Notes: generated from the sequence alone by a model not told the origin. Shown: positions 9,201-17,424, numbered from the stretch's first letter. The stretch is DNA of 64,000 nt from Sulfurimonas gotlandica GD1 (GCF_000242915.1 NZ_AFRZ01000001.1:2604001-2668000), one strand, 5' to 3'. A program made the numbers and translations.

Positions 9201-9621
9201 ACACCATGATATTTACTCTATTGAGGATTTATCACAGCTTATTTTTGACATCAAGCAGGTTAATCCTAAGTCAAGAGTAGCCGTTAAACTGGTTTCAACT
9301 CTGGGTGTTGGTACTATTGCAGCTGGTGTTGCAAAAGCATACGCTGATAAAATCATCATCTCTGGTGGTGACGGTGGTACAGGTGCTGCTCCACTTACTT
9401 CTATTAAATTTGCTGGTAACCCTTGGGAAATAGGTCTTAGTGAAGCTCACAATGCTCTTAAAGCAAATAACCTTCGTGGTCTTGTTGAACTTCAAACAGA
9501 CGGTGGTCTTAAATCAGGTTTAGATGTTGTCAAAGCTGCACTTTTGGGTGCTGAGTCTTACGCATTTGGTACTGGTGTTCTTACTATTGTTGGTGTAAAA
9601 TGCTTCGTATTTGTCACGTAA
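6265..9621 (+). CDS. gltB: Glutamate synthase large subunit, N-terminal part, ended early by a frameshift
   Basis: This carries the first 1,100 or so residues of GltB, which with GltD converts glutamine plus 2-oxoglutarate to two glutamates. I start it at ATG 6265, preceded by GGGAG at 6255-6259. Cys15 (DNCGFG) is then the expected mature N-terminal nucleophile of the class II glutaminase after loss of a 14-residue propeptide. The central domain and most of the FMN-binding synthase domain follow (EGGEDVARFG, PGEGGQLSGHKV, SGGDGGTGAAP). At 9595 the frame is lost: the family sequence GCKMLRICH is replaced by GVKCFVFVT and a stop. The remainder of the protein continues in the -1 frame from about 9600. 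An upstream in-frame ATG (6175) adds 30 residues that do not resemble GltB. Confidence 0.9.
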   Translation: MTKHHDLLRSFKDNCGFGLVANIKNRASHKVLNDAVTALERMMHRGAVAADGKTGDGSGLLLSMPEEFLRNEASKNGVELPKQFAVASVFTKNRDHLKIIEEICANNDLKIVLTRDVPIDINALGDQAIASLPSIVQLFITPNSIMATNRFDALLYLSRKESEHKLVEDRDFYISSMSSKVLSYKGLVMPTHIKEFYRDLQSEDFKISFSLFHQRFSTNTLPEWRLAQPFRAVAHNGEINSVEGNRINVEIKSESIKSEVFTDEEIQRILPILQLNSSDSASADNFFEFLIVNGMDFFKAVRGVIPSAWQNAPHMDPELRAFYEYHSTVFEAWDGPAAFSVTDGRYIGCVLDRNGLRPSKYIVTKDDNLLIASEYGVVDIAEEDIKERGRLQSGEMIGLDLKFGKLLKNEQINDYLKSSNPYMKWLNEHMIYLQEHVEIQYTDKCDFEREDFIKRQRFFNITQEVVEQVIEPMIMEGKEAVGSMGDDTPLAAFSNKQRNFTDYFKQKFAQVTNPPIDPIREKVVMSLNTGFGEVHNILNEIPSHAHRLKSISPIITREKLDVLKSFGDKSSPRYQAFYHNTTFSTAYKGSLKEALDALVVKVIDSINNEGTRIIILDDYEFNLNNKIMPMAMVVGRINFALLKAKIRHLASIICITGEVVDSHSAAVLIGYGASAIYPNLLFSTVIEKIETSKMMTMDCNEGIKAVHSSLNAGLLKIMSKMGIATIASYRNAGLFDVLGLNDEIVKDCFESSNSELGGLNYNDIDERISKYHKEAFVEDGFKKIFPLNIGGYYKFYSGQEHHDFGPAVIHAIHAMADSGKTEDYNKLRDLVNKRGLKFIRDFFDLKSDRKAIDISEVEPKEKIFKRFASAAMSLGSISPEAHETIAIAMNRIGSQSNSGEGGEDVARFGTERNSKIKQVASGRFGVTPAYLRSAEEIQIKVAQGAKPGEGGQLSGHKVSPLIGKLRHTVPGVTLISPPPHHDIYSIEDLSQLIFDIKQVNPKSRVAVKLVSTLGVGTIAAGVAKAYADKIIISGGDGGTGAAPLTSIKFAGNPWEIGLSEAHNALKANNLRGLVELQTDGGLKSGLDVVKAALLGAESYAFGTGVLTIVGVKCFVFVT
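9589..9602 (+). other. gltB: Frameshift junction within gltB (one missing T)
   Basis: The bases around 9592-9600 read GGTGTAAAA. Adding one T after GGT gives GGT TGT AAA ATG, that is Gly-Cys-Lys-Met, which restores the conserved GltB motif and joins both halves into a single protein of 1,479 residues, the normal length. The lost TGT codon is the first of three cysteines that bind the [3Fe-4S] cluster (C-x5-C-x4-C); the other two survive in LRICHVNKC. It is either a sequencing or assembly error or a real inactivating deletion. Confidence 0.85.
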
Positions 9622-10703
9622 ACAAATGTTCTGTCGGTATTGCAACTCAAAATGAGAAACTTCGTCAAGAGTTTTTTAAAGGGCATGTTGATCAAGTTAT
9701 CAATTACTTTACACTTTTAGCTGAAGATGTTCGTTCTATTATGGCTGAACTTGGATATGCAACTATGGAAGAGATGATAGGTCGTGTAGATCTACTTAAA
9801 GTTTCAAATGATCCTTTTGCTCAGAAATTTGACTTTTCTTCTATTCTTCATGAAGAAGAGGGAGTAAACACTCATCAGCAAAAATTCAATCATCCGTTTG
9901 ATGATAATGCATTTGAACATGGTGTTTTAAAAGAAGCTATGAGTGCAATCAAGCATCCAGAACATCCAATTCGTATTACTAGAGATATAAAAAATATTCA
10001 CAGAAGTTTCGGTGCATTAGTTTCCGGTGAAATTGCTCAGTACTATGGGGATGCAGGTTTAAAAGCTGACACTATTAAAATCAAACTGCGCGGTATTGCG
10101 GGTCAAGCATTTGGTGCATTCTTAATTCCTGGTGTATCAATTTACCTAAATGGTGTAGCGAATGATTACATCGGTAAAGGTATGCATGGTGGTAAAATCA
10201 TCATTACTTCTGAAAATGAGGGTGAAGAGTTTAGTGCAGGTGGTAACACTTGTCTATATGGTGCTACTGGCGGTAAGCTTTATATCACTGGCTCGGTTGG
10301 TGAGAGATTTGCTGTTCGTAACTCTGGTGCTTTAGCTATCGTTGAAGGTTCTGGAGATAATGCTTGTGAGTATATGACTGGTGGTGTTGTAGTTATCATT
10401 GGCCGTACAGGTATCAACTTCGGTGCCGGTATGACTGGTGGAGTTAGTTTTGTTTATGATGAAGATCACAGCTTTGTTGAAAATGTTAATCGTGAGCTGG
10501 TTGAAGCTATACGTATTGATACTGATGAGGGTGCAGATGCTAGACACTTACTTAAAAAATTACTAAGTGATTATGTAGTTGAGACACAAAGTGCAAAAGC
10601 CAAAGAGTTACTTGATAACTTTAGAGTAGAGGTAAGAAACTTCTGGTTGGTAAAACCTAAAAACTTAACCAAACTACCTCTTAACCTAGAGAATGGAGAC
10701 TAA
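9600..10703 (+). CDS. gltB: Glutamate synthase large subunit, C-terminal part (out of frame with N-terminal part)
   Basis: This frame encodes the last 367 residues of GltB. It opens at the cluster-binding region (MLRICHVNKCSVGIATQ), with two of the three [3Fe-4S] cysteines, and continues through the end of the synthase domain into the C-terminal glycine-rich beta-helix (GSGDNACEYMTGG, GRTGINFGAGMTGG), which has a structural role in GltB. The ATG at 9600 is not a natural start: no ribosome binding site precedes it and it corresponds to an internal Met of the intact protein. The sequence is well conserved after the frameshift with no further damage, so any mutation must be recent. It ends two bases before gltD. 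Confidence 0.88.
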   Translation: MLRICHVNKCSVGIATQNEKLRQEFFKGHVDQVINYFTLLAEDVRSIMAELGYATMEEMIGRVDLLKVSNDPFAQKFDFSSILHEEEGVNTHQQKFNHPFDDNAFEHGVLKEAMSAIKHPEHPIRITRDIKNIHRSFGALVSGEIAQYYGDAGLKADTIKIKLRGIAGQAFGAFLIPGVSIYLNGVANDYIGKGMHGGKIIITSENEGEEFSAGGNTCLYGATGGKLYITGSVGERFAVRNSGALAIVEGSGDNACEYMTGGVVVIIGRTGINFGAGMTGGVSFVYDEDHSFVENVNRELVEAIRIDTDEGADARHLLKKLLSDYVVETQSAKAKELLDNFRVEVRNFWLVKPKNLTKLPLNLENGD

Positions 10704-10705
10704 TT

Positions 10706-12091
10706 ATGAAAGAATATTTAACAACTGAAAGAATAGACCCTGCTAAGAGATTAGTAGTTGAGAGAACAAAAGATTTTGGTGAGATTTATGAGGTTTTTGA
10801 CCGTAGTGATGCAGCTACTCAGAGTGATAGATGTATCCAATGTGGTGACCCATTTTGTTTAAATAAATGTCCACTTCATAACTATATCCCTCAATGGTTA
10901 AAATCTGTAGCTGAGAAGGACTTGGAGTTTGCATTTAAACTATCAAATGAGCCTTCACCTTTCCCTGAGGTTATGGGTAGAGTTTGCCCACACGACAGAC
11001 TGTGTGAAGGTGACTGTACTCTAAATGACGGACATGGTGCTATCACTATCGGCTCTATTGAGACTCACATTACTGAAGAGGGATTTAAAGCTGGTTATAA
11101 ACCTGAATTTCCAGGAATCACTACTAATAAAAGCGTTGCTGTTATAGGTAGTGGTCCTGCCGGTTTATCCGCTGCTACATACCTTCTTCGTTCAGGAATT
11201 GCCGTAACTATGTATGAGAGAAGTGACCGTGCAGGTGGACTTCTTACTTATGGTATTCCAAACTTTAAACTTGACAAGAAAATAGTTGAGCGTCGTGTAA
11301 AACTACTTGTAGAAGCTGGTCTTAAACTGGTACTAAACTGTGAAGTTGGTAAAAGTATTACTTTTGAAGAAATTGCTGATTCTCACGATGCTATGTTTAT
11401 AGGTGTTGGTGCTACTAAAGCAAAAAGAGCTTCACTTGCAGGTGAGCAAGCTCATAATGTTTATGATGCAATGGAATACTTAACTGCTATGCAGAGAAAA
11501 AACTTCAAACTTCCATACGATAAAAAGTTTGACTTCAGAGACCTGAATGTTGTAGTAATCGGTGGTGGAGATACTGCCATGGATTGTCTAAGAACAGCTA
11601 AGCGTGAAGAGGCTAGAAGTGTAAACTGTCTTTACAGAAGAGATGCACTTAATATGCCTGGAAGTAAAAAAGAGTACAAAAATGCTATGGAAGAGGGTGT
11701 AGACTTTACGTTTAACGCTTCTCCAAAAGAGATAATTTTAAATGAAGCTTCACATGCGGTAGCTGTGAAAATCATTAAAACTAATCTTGGTGCAAAAGAT
11801 GAGAGCGGTCGTCAAAGAATGGAAGAGGTTAAAGGAAGTGAGACAAGAGTTAACGCTGATGTAGTTATCATGTCTCTAGGTTTTGACCCTGAAGTTCCAT
11901 CGTTTTTAGCAGAAAACGGCATTGAGACAAACAGCTGGGGTGGAATCGTTATAAACGAAGAAACTTATGAGACAACTACTTCTGGCATCTACTCTGGTGG
12001 TGACTGTTTCAGAGGTGCTGACCTTGTTGTAACAGCAGCACTTGACGGTCGTGAAGCGGCTAGAAGCATCGCTAAGTCTCTACTTAAATAA
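10706..12091 (+). CDS. gltD: Glutamate synthase small subunit
   Basis: A 461-residue flavoprotein that takes electrons from NADPH and passes them through [4Fe-4S] clusters to GltB. The N-terminal cluster region shows CIQCGDPFCLNKCP (residues 45-58) and CPHDRLCEGDC (about 94-104). The FAD-binding motif is VIGSGPAGLSAATYL near 147-161, and the NADPH-binding motif is VVIGGGDTAMDCLRTA near 286-301. Length is within the usual 450-490. The ATG is two bases after the gltB stop, so the pair forms an operon. A strong hairpin at 12110-12133 follows. The gene itself is intact despite the frameshift upstream in its partner. Confidence 0.95.
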   Translation: MKEYLTTERIDPAKRLVVERTKDFGEIYEVFDRSDAATQSDRCIQCGDPFCLNKCPLHNYIPQWLKSVAEKDLEFAFKLSNEPSPFPEVMGRVCPHDRLCEGDCTLNDGHGAITIGSIETHITEEGFKAGYKPEFPGITTNKSVAVIGSGPAGLSAATYLLRSGIAVTMYERSDRAGGLLTYGIPNFKLDKKIVERRVKLLVEAGLKLVLNCEVGKSITFEEIADSHDAMFIGVGATKAKRASLAGEQAHNVYDAMEYLTAMQRKNFKLPYDKKFDFRDLNVVVIGGGDTAMDCLRTAKREEARSVNCLYRRDALNMPGSKKEYKNAMEEGVDFTFNASPKEIILNEASHAVAVKIIKTNLGAKDESGRQRMEEVKGSETRVNADVVIMSLGFDPEVPSFLAENGIETNSWGGIVINEETYETTTSGIYSGGDCFRGADLVVTAALDGREAARSIAKSLLK

Positions 12092-12109
12092 ACTAACTTT
12101 TTTTATCTT

Positions 12110-12133
12110 AGTCCCACTCTTTTGAGTGGGACT
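12110..12133 (+). terminator. Hairpin downstream of gltBD, probable terminator
   Basis: A perfect 10-base stem (AGTCCCACTC / GAGTGGGACT) with a TTTT loop lies 18 bases after the gltD stop. The tract after it is TTCCCCTT, not a clean U run, while a run of seven Ts lies just before the stem. It is therefore a probable rather than textbook intrinsic terminator for gltBD. Confidence 0.6.
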
Positions 12134-12246
12134 TTCCCCTTAATGCACTTCCTATAAATTAACACTTTCAATAAACAACTCTTTTGAATTTTTACTATGT
12201 ATTTTCTATTTAAAGAAGTTTTTTTAATGTGAGAAGTGGAGTGGGG

Positions 12247-12252
12247 TATAAT
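12247..12252 (+). promoter_or_regulatory. Orphan -10 element in the gltD-lipoprotein gap
   Basis: GGGGTATAATTG contains a perfect TATAAT that points toward the hairpin at 12263-12287 and then into the 3' end of a minus-strand gene. No plus-strand gene follows, so it may start a short antisense or small RNA, or be chance in AT-rich DNA. Confidence 0.25.
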
Positions 12253-12262
12253 TGATGAAATG

Positions 12263-12287
12263 CATTCCCACTTAGAAAGTGGGAATG
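12263..12287 (-). terminator. Hairpin downstream of the DUF302-like lipoprotein gene
   Basis: A perfect 11-base stem (CATTCCCACTT / AAGTGGGAATG) with a three-base AGA loop lies 16 bases beyond the stop of the minus-strand lipoprotein gene. On the minus strand it is followed by an AT-rich but not U-rich stretch, so termination is plausible but not certain. Its stem shares the CCCACT core with the gltD hairpin 130 bases away. Confidence 0.5.
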
Positions 12288-12302
12288 AGTGAAAGAATTA
12301 AA

Positions 12303-12968
12303 TTATTTTTTGATAACAGGTAGTCTTTCTTTGATACCCTTCTCAGTATAATATTTAATCATTGCTTTATCAGCATCTGCTTGAGTGTCATAACCAGCAG
12401 CTTTTAAAGGAATCTTTTCCATTGCTGTTTTAACATTTTCCATATCAGCCATGAGTCCTGGATCAATTGGTTTTACATCAGTTCCACCATAAAGTGCAAG
12501 AGTCATATCCATAGATACTAAGTATCTTCTACCATCACCGTACTCAACATAGATAATACGACATGGCATGAAACCACCGTAAAAACGAGAGTGATCTAAC
12601 ATTTTCTTAGCAACACCTAGAGAACAAAACTCACCAATTCTAGCACGTGATACTTGGTTTGGCTTAGGATCTTTGATTCTAAACATTGGTTTTTCACCAA
12701 CAAATCTCATGTTGTGATCACCAGCTAGTGATTTCATCTCATCGAAGATATCTTCTTCGCTTAAGCTATCATCAGTAATTAACCATTCTTTCATCATGGC
12801 TTGAGCCGGATCACCTGTTTCATCAACTACATCCATCATTGCAGCATAAGATTCCTGTGTTTTTTCATCAAAGCCCATAAACTTAACACCTAAGTTCATC
12901 GCAGTACAACCGCTCATTGTAAATGCAGCAAATACTGTTGCTACCATCATTACTATTTTTCTTTTCAT
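12303..12968 (-). CDS. DUF302-like lipoprotein
   Basis: A 221-residue exported protein. The N terminus is a lipoprotein signal: positive start, hydrophobic stretch, then SGC with the lipidated Cys at residue 21. The region FCSLGVAKKMLD followed by FMPCRIIYVEYGDGRRYLVSM (about residues 113-153) resembles the C-terminal half of DUF302 domains, which have an alpha/beta fold of unknown role. The usual DUF302 N-terminal part is hard to see. The ribosome binding site is AGGAGA six bases before the ATG. It stands alone between the glt operon and a diguanylate cyclase gene transcribed in the same direction. No function is proposed. Confidence 0.7.
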   Translation of the reverse strand: MKRKIVMMVATVFAAFTMSGCTAMNLGVKFMGFDEKTQESYAAMMDVVDETGDPAQAMMKEWLITDDSLSEEDIFDEMKSLAGDHNMRFVGEKPMFRIKDPKPNQVSRARIGEFCSLGVAKKMLDHSRFYGGFMPCRIIYVEYGDGRRYLVSMDMTLALYGGTDVKPIDPGLMADMENVKTAMEKIPLKAAGYDTQADADKAMIKYYTEKGIKERLPVIKK

Positions 12969-13114
12969 TTTGTCTCCTAGTTAATGTTATCACTATCTTA
13001 TCATAATAAATAGTAATATATCAAAAAAAAGAGATATATAAGTGATAGGAATGTAACAAAATTACACTTTATGGATTCTGTATCTATTTTTCTATCTTAG
13101 AGCATAATTATTTA

Positions 13115-14509
13115 TCACTCTACTTCAACCCTGTTTCGTCCTTTTCCTTTTGCCATATAAAGTGCAGTATCAGCACGTGCAAAAGCAGAGTCACTGTTAG
13201 CATCATCAGATGCTATAGCTGTTAAACCTATGCTGACTGTAAAGTTTATAGAATTTCCATCAATTATTGTTTTTTTATTTGAGACTTCTTCTCGAATCCT
13301 ATTTGCTAAAACTTTTGCTTCTCTTATATTGGTACTTGGAAGTATCATTGCAAACTCTTCTCCGCCGATTCTTCCTGCAATATCTGATTTACGTAAATTT
13401 TTTTTCAAAATATCAGCAAATATTTTTAGTACAACATCTCCCATTAGATGCCCTAAAGTATCATTTATCAGTTTGAATTTATCCAAATCAAACATCAATA
13501 AAGAGCTTGTTACTTTTTTATCTCGCTTTATTCTCGCTACTTCTTCTTCTAGTCTGCTTGTAAAATATCTTCTATTATGAAGCTCAGTCAAATAATCTGT
13601 TGTAGCTTGTGTTTCAAGCTGCTCTTGTAAATTTTTTTTGGCTGTTATGTCCAAAATATTCCAGATTATATTTGTAGTGTCTTCTGTTATTTTTATTGGT
13701 GAACCAAAAAATTCACACCATATATTTTTATTGTCTTTAGTCTTAAGTTTATACTCAAGTTTCATGTAAGAACTATCTTTAGTCTTTGAAAAATTTTCTT
13801 TTCTTATCTTATCAGATGTATCATCTGTGTGAAAAATCCTTGAACTCTGTCCAATAAGTTCATCTTTTGAAAAACCTATGATGTCACAAAATTGTTTGTT
13901 CACCATATTTATTTTACAATTTTCATCAACAAGTAATATACCAGAAGCATTGTTCTCAAAAATCATCTCAAATCGTTTTTTTGTAAGGGAGAGCTCATCA
14001 TGAGCAAACTGTCTTTCTAAAAATGATCCAGCCCATCGAGCCAAAAGCTTCATAAACTCATCATCAATTTTGTCATACTCCAACTGTCTTGCACTTGGTG
14101 AAGAGAAATTGATAGTGCCATATACTTTAGAGTTTACTTTAACAGGAGCACCTATGTATGATACAAGCTCATAGTCTCTGTGACATGGATGACCAACATA
14201 TTTTGACTTTGTTACATCTGTAATAGCAAGAACATCATCTAGCTCCAAAGTAGTTTTACAGTATGTTGAACCAAATACAAACTCTTGCCCGTCAAACAGG
14301 GTTTCAGGAGGAGAAGCCTGAACATCAACTGTGTAAGTTTCATCTACAATATGACTAACGATTCCAAACTCTAAACCAAAATAATCTTTTCCAATACTCA
14401 AAGCTTTTCTTAGTGTTTCTTTAGGACTTATGTCTGATATTGCTGCAATTTCATTTAGTTTATTAAGTACACTATTCTGTCGTTCTATTATTTTTAGTTT
14501 ATCTTTCAA
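13115..14509 (-). CDS. GAF-PAS-GGDEF diguanylate cyclase
   Basis: A 464-residue cytoplasmic c-di-GMP synthase. A GAF domain occupies about residues 15-165, a PAS domain with PAC-like tail about 178-290, and a GGDEF domain about 300-464. The catalytic signature is GGEEF at 382-386, and an RxxD inhibitory site (RKSD) sits nine residues before it, so product feedback is likely. There are no membrane segments, which suggests an intracellular signal. HPCHRDYELVSYIGAP in the GAF domain contains Cys and His residues, but cofactor binding cannot be judged. It is a single gene with 150-170 bases of AT-rich DNA on each side. Confidence 0.93.
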   Translation of the reverse strand: MKDKLKIIERQNSVLNKLNEIAAISDISPKETLRKALSIGKDYFGLEFGIVSHIVDETYTVDVQASPPETLFDGQEFVFGSTYCKTTLELDDVLAITDVTKSKYVGHPCHRDYELVSYIGAPVKVNSKVYGTINFSSPSARQLEYDKIDDEFMKLLARWAGSFLERQFAHDELSLTKKRFEMIFENNASGILLVDENCKINMVNKQFCDIIGFSKDELIGQSSRIFHTDDTSDKIRKENFSKTKDSSYMKLEYKLKTKDNKNIWCEFFGSPIKITEDTTNIIWNILDITAKKNLQEQLETQATTDYLTELHNRRYFTSRLEEEVARIKRDKKVTSSLLMFDLDKFKLINDTLGHLMGDVVLKIFADILKKNLRKSDIAGRIGGEEFAMILPSTNIREAKVLANRIREEVSNKKTIIDGNSINFTVSIGLTAIASDDANSDSAFARADTALYMAKGKGRNRVEVE

Positions 14510-14649
14510 GAAGCACCTTTTTAATAATGTAAGCGTATTTTTTACTTGTATCTAAATTATATCTCTTTTAAAATTTAAAAGTAATATGATTAGTGATAGC
14601 TACAAAACTACAACATCATAAAAGAGACAACTTATAATATATTTGCTAA

Positions 14650-14655
14650 TATAAT
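14650..14655 (+). promoter_or_regulatory. -10 element, outer-membrane protein gene
   Basis: CTAATATAATTC contains TATAAT 23 bases before the ATG at 14679. A second TATAAT lies at 14633-14638. Either could be the promoter of the beta-barrel gene; the upstream copy leaves a more usual leader. Confidence 0.4.
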
Positions 14656-14678
14656 TCAAACCATTTAAGAGAAATAAA

Positions 14679-15494
14679 ATGAAAATTAATAAATCAAACA
14701 CTAAAATTATTTTATATATAGGTCTGCTTCTTAGTTTTACCATAAGTAACATCTCTGCAAAAGAGTCCTATATGACAGCTTCAGTTGCTATGGTGGGGAT
14801 GAGTATGGACTATAGAGAGTATAACAAAGCTGGAGCTATACTAGACAGTGAAGAGTCGCCATACACAGACATAACAGGTGCTGAGATGAGTTTTGGATAT
14901 GTGTTTGATAAAGATATATCAGCATACTCTTATATAAAGTTAAATCTACTGTTACTAAGTGGTGAGACAAAGTATGTAGGTTCATATCTTGGTAGTGGTC
15001 AACCATACGGTAGTGTAGTTTCTAAGACACAAAATACCATATTAGATACAGATGTTTCATTTGTACACACAAATATTTTAAAAAATAACTTCGAGTTTAG
15101 TTATGGTTTTGGGCTTGGTTATCGTGAGTGGGAGAGGGCACTTTCAGCATCACAGATAGAAGTATATAAGTGGTACTATTTAAAGCCGATTGTTGGTGTG
15201 AGTGTTATGGTTTCAGATAGAGTTAAAGTAGGTGCAAACATAGAATATCAGCATGGTTTTGATACTATTATGACATCATCAAATCCTAAACTTGACTTTA
15301 CACTTGGCGGGGCAAATATCTGGGAACTTTCTGTTCCAATTTCTTATGTTTACAACAAAAATATGGATATATTTTTTGAAGCAACTTTTTCAAAACAGAC
15401 CATAATTGAGTCAAATGTAAACAGTGGATATTACGAACCAGACAGCACAGCATATAACAATTATCTAAAATTTGGTGTCGCATTTAAGTTTTAA
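14679..15494 (+). CDS. Outer-membrane beta-barrel protein, unknown function
   Basis: A 271-residue protein with a signal peptide (basic MKINKSNTK, hydrophobic stretch, likely cleavage after NISAKE near residue 29). The mature part is dominated by alternating polar and aromatic residues in strands and ends in a phenylalanine (YLKFGVAFKF), the C-terminal signature that directs barrels to the BAM complex. The pattern suggests about 8-10 strands. It resembles the general OmpW/OMP_b-brl-type small barrels without a specific match I can name. It is monocistronic, with two possible -10 boxes upstream and an accD promoter just downstream. Confidence 0.75.
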   Translation: MKINKSNTKIILYIGLLLSFTISNISAKESYMTASVAMVGMSMDYREYNKAGAILDSEESPYTDITGAEMSFGYVFDKDISAYSYIKLNLLLLSGETKYVGSYLGSGQPYGSVVSKTQNTILDTDVSFVHTNILKNNFEFSYGFGLGYREWERALSASQIEVYKWYYLKPIVGVSVMVSDRVKVGANIEYQHGFDTIMTSSNPKLDFTLGGANIWELSVPISYVYNKNMDIFFEATFSKQTIIESNVNSGYYEPDSTAYNNYLKFGVAFKF

Positions 15495-15507
15495 AGTATA
15501 AATACGC

Positions 15508-15513
15508 TATAAT
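15508..15513 (+). promoter_or_regulatory. -10 element of the accD housekeeping operon
   Basis: CGCTATAATCGCG carries a perfect TATAAT 33 bases before the accD TTG start. Only 51 bases separate the two genes, so this is the natural promoter for the long plus-strand operon that runs to about 20.9 kb. An AAAAGGA ribosome binding site follows at 15534-15540. Confidence 0.55.
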
Positions 15514-15545
15514 CGCGGATAATTTTCACATAAAAAGGATACTTT

Positions 15546-16397
15546 TTGAACCTCTTAAGCATTTTTTCTTTTAACTCTGACAAAAAACAGGCGACTAAAA
15601 ACGAGTCATCTTCTCACTGGGTGAAGTGTAAGTCATGTCACTCTCTTATGTACTACAAAGAAGTTGAAAATCAAAACTATGTATGTCCTAAGTGTGGTTT
15701 TCACCTTCGTATAGGTGTGAAAGAGAGAATTGAACTATTAGAAGATGAAGGAACATTTGTTGAATTTGATGCAAATCTTTATCCAATTGATCCTTTAAAG
15801 TTTGTAGATTCTAAACCATATACAAAAAGAATAGAAGAAGGTTTTGCAAAAACTGGAAGAAAATCATCAGTAGTTAGTGGTGAAATCGTGATGAACGGTG
15901 TATCTGCTCAGATTGTAATATTTGACTTTGGTTTTATGGGTGGATCACTTGGTTCAGTTGAAGGCGAAAAGATAGTTAGAGCTGTAAAGCGTGCTATAGA
16001 GAAAAAAGAGGGACTAATCATTCTGAGTGCAAGTGGTGGTGCCAGAATGCAGGAGAGTACTTTCTCTCTTCTTCAAATGAGTAAGACTTCGGCTGCACTT
16101 GCAAAACTTGCAAATCACAATCTTCCATATATTTCTGTACTTACTGACCCTACTATGGGCGGTGTTAGTGCTTCTTTTGCAACACTTGGTGATATCATTA
16201 TAGCAGAACCTGGTGCTCTTATCGGGTTTGCTGGACAGAGAGTTATAGAGCAAACTATTGGTTCAGCTCTTCCTGATGGTTTTCAAAGGGCAGAGTTCTT
16301 GCTTGAAAAGGGTTCTGTTGATATGATAGTAAATAGAAACGAACTTAAAAAGACACTTTCAGATTTATTAATACTTTTAAATAATAAAGCTGCTTAA
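15546..16397 (+). CDS. accD: Acetyl-CoA carboxylase carboxyltransferase subunit beta
   Basis: A 283-residue subunit that, with AccA, transfers the carboxyl group from biotin to acetyl-CoA to give malonyl-CoA for fatty acid synthesis. The N-terminal zinc ribbon is complete (Cys28, Cys31, Cys47, Cys50). The crotonase-like core shows [10 protein letters not shown] and [13 protein letters not shown]. The start is TTG at 15546, placed five bases after AAAAGGA; no ATG is available before the zinc ribbon. The stop TAA overlaps the ATG of thiE (TAATG). The order accD, thiE, rlmH, dksA-like matches what I know of Campylobacter genomes. Confidence 0.95.
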   Translation: MNLLSIFSFNSDKKQATKNESSSHWVKCKSCHSLMYYKEVENQNYVCPKCGFHLRIGVKERIELLEDEGTFVEFDANLYPIDPLKFVDSKPYTKRIEEGFAKTGRKSSVVSGEIVMNGVSAQIVIFDFGFMGGSLGSVEGEKIVRAVKRAIEKKEGLIILSASGGARMQESTFSLLQMSKTSAALAKLANHNLPYISVLTDPTMGGVSASFATLGDIIIAEPGALIGFAGQRVIEQTIGSALPDGFQRAEFLLEKGSVDMIVNRNELKKTLSDLLILLNNKAA

Positions 16398-16960
16398 TGC
16401 GTCTATATGCATTGTGTGACCAAGAGCTTCTTGATAAAAGAGGGCTCTCTTTAGAAGAGTTTATACAGATAGCTAAAGATCACAATGCAGAAATTATTCA
16501 GTATAGGAACAAGAATGCTGATGTTGCTTTCATAAAACAGCAACTTATCTTCATACGAAAAAATTATGATGGTTTTTTAATAGTAAATGATGCTTATGAA
16601 TTGATAGAGTTTTGTGATGGTGTTCATGTTGGACAAGAAGATTTAAAAGCCATAGATGAAGATGTTTTTAAAGCAGTAAAAATTCTCAGAAGTGTGATAA
16701 AAAAAGAGAAACTTTTAGGGATTTCTACTCATAATGAGCAAGAGGTTCTTCAAGCAAATGATATGGACTTAAACTATATAGGTCTAGGTGCGTACAGAGA
16801 GACAAGTACAAAAAAAGATATCTCTGGTGTTCTAGGTTCAAGTCTGGATGAAATAGCCTTAAAATCAAAGCATCTTGTAGCTGCCATTGGCGGTGTGAAA
16901 TTAGATGATAATTTTTCAAATGTAACTTATAAAGTTATAGGAAGTGGGCTGATAAAGTGA
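16397..16960 (+). CDS. thiE: Thiamine phosphate synthase family protein
   Basis: A 187-residue TIM-barrel protein of the ThiE/TenI family, which joins the thiazole and pyrimidine halves of thiamine. Visible features are the short N-terminal strand [15 protein letters not shown] near residue 33 (where ThiE has vQlR.K), VNDA near 63 and DGVHVGQED near 74-82, followed by GIS.H and [13 protein letters not shown] near 130-142. The phosphate-binding AIGGV is at about 162. It is a little shorter than E. coli ThiE, and TenI-like members can lack synthase activity, so the catalytic role is likely but not certain. It is coupled to accD and to rlmH (GTGA overlap). Confidence 0.8.
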   Translation: MRLYALCDQELLDKRGLSLEEFIQIAKDHNAEIIQYRNKNADVAFIKQQLIFIRKNYDGFLIVNDAYELIEFCDGVHVGQEDLKAIDEDVFKAVKILRSVIKKEKLLGISTHNEQEVLQANDMDLNYIGLGAYRETSTKKDISGVLGSSLDEIALKSKHLVAAIGGVKLDDNFSNVTYKVIGSGLIK

Positions 16961-17415
16961 ATATAGATATCATCTCAATAGCTAAAAAAGAGCGTTCAAC
17001 TTATGACCCTCTCTATAAAGAACTAACAAAAATGATTTCTCGCTTCGCAAAAGTGGAAGACATTGAGCTTTTTCCTAAAGATGTAGCAAAATCACACACT
17101 ATTTCACCAGAAGCCTCAAAAGAGGCATATACGCGTGCTTTTGAGCCATACGCAAAGAACAGTTTTTGCATAAGTTTACACCCTGATGGAAAATTAATCG
17201 ACAGTTTTGAATTTAGTAAGCTTTTAAATGATAAAATGTCCGTTAAATTTTTCGTAGGCGGTGCTTATGGCTTCGAAGACAGCTTTTTAAAACAAAGTGA
17301 TGCTGTCATAAGTCTAGGTAATATTACAATGAGTCACAAGATAGCAAAAGCAGTTTTGCTAGAGCAGATTTATAGAGGTTTCTCAATTTTGAGTAACCAT
17401 CCATATCATAAGTAA
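16957..17415 (+). CDS. rlmH: 23S rRNA pseudouridine-1915 N3-methyltransferase RlmH
   Basis: A 152-residue SPOUT-class methyltransferase that modifies pseudouridine 1915 in helix 69 of 23S rRNA on the assembled ribosome. The C-terminal knot motifs are visible: FFVGGAYGF near 103-111, [22 protein letters not shown] near 124-145 (SPOUT SAM-binding knot), and the family-typical ending NHPYHK. Length equals the family norm of about 155. Translation starts at GTG 16957, overlapping the thiE stop as GTGA. The gene sits in the accD operon. Confidence 0.93.
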   Translation: MNIDIISIAKKERSTYDPLYKELTKMISRFAKVEDIELFPKDVAKSHTISPEASKEAYTRAFEPYAKNSFCISLHPDGKLIDSFEFSKLLNDKMSVKFFVGGAYGFEDSFLKQSDAVISLGNITMSHKIAKAVLLEQIYRGFSILSNHPYHK

Positions 17416-17424
17416 GGAAAGTCA

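Noticed and set aside
9590-9602. Programmed -1 frameshift in gltB
   Set aside because: A slip on the AAAA run would restore the downstream frame, but the cluster cysteine would be Val; no slippery heptamer or stimulatory structure is evident, and GltB is not known to use recoding.
13230-13580. Plus-strand frames opposite the GAF-PAS-GGDEF gene
   Set aside because: They are antisense to the conserved GGDEF domain and show hydrophobic low-complexity translations; no promoter or ribosome binding site.
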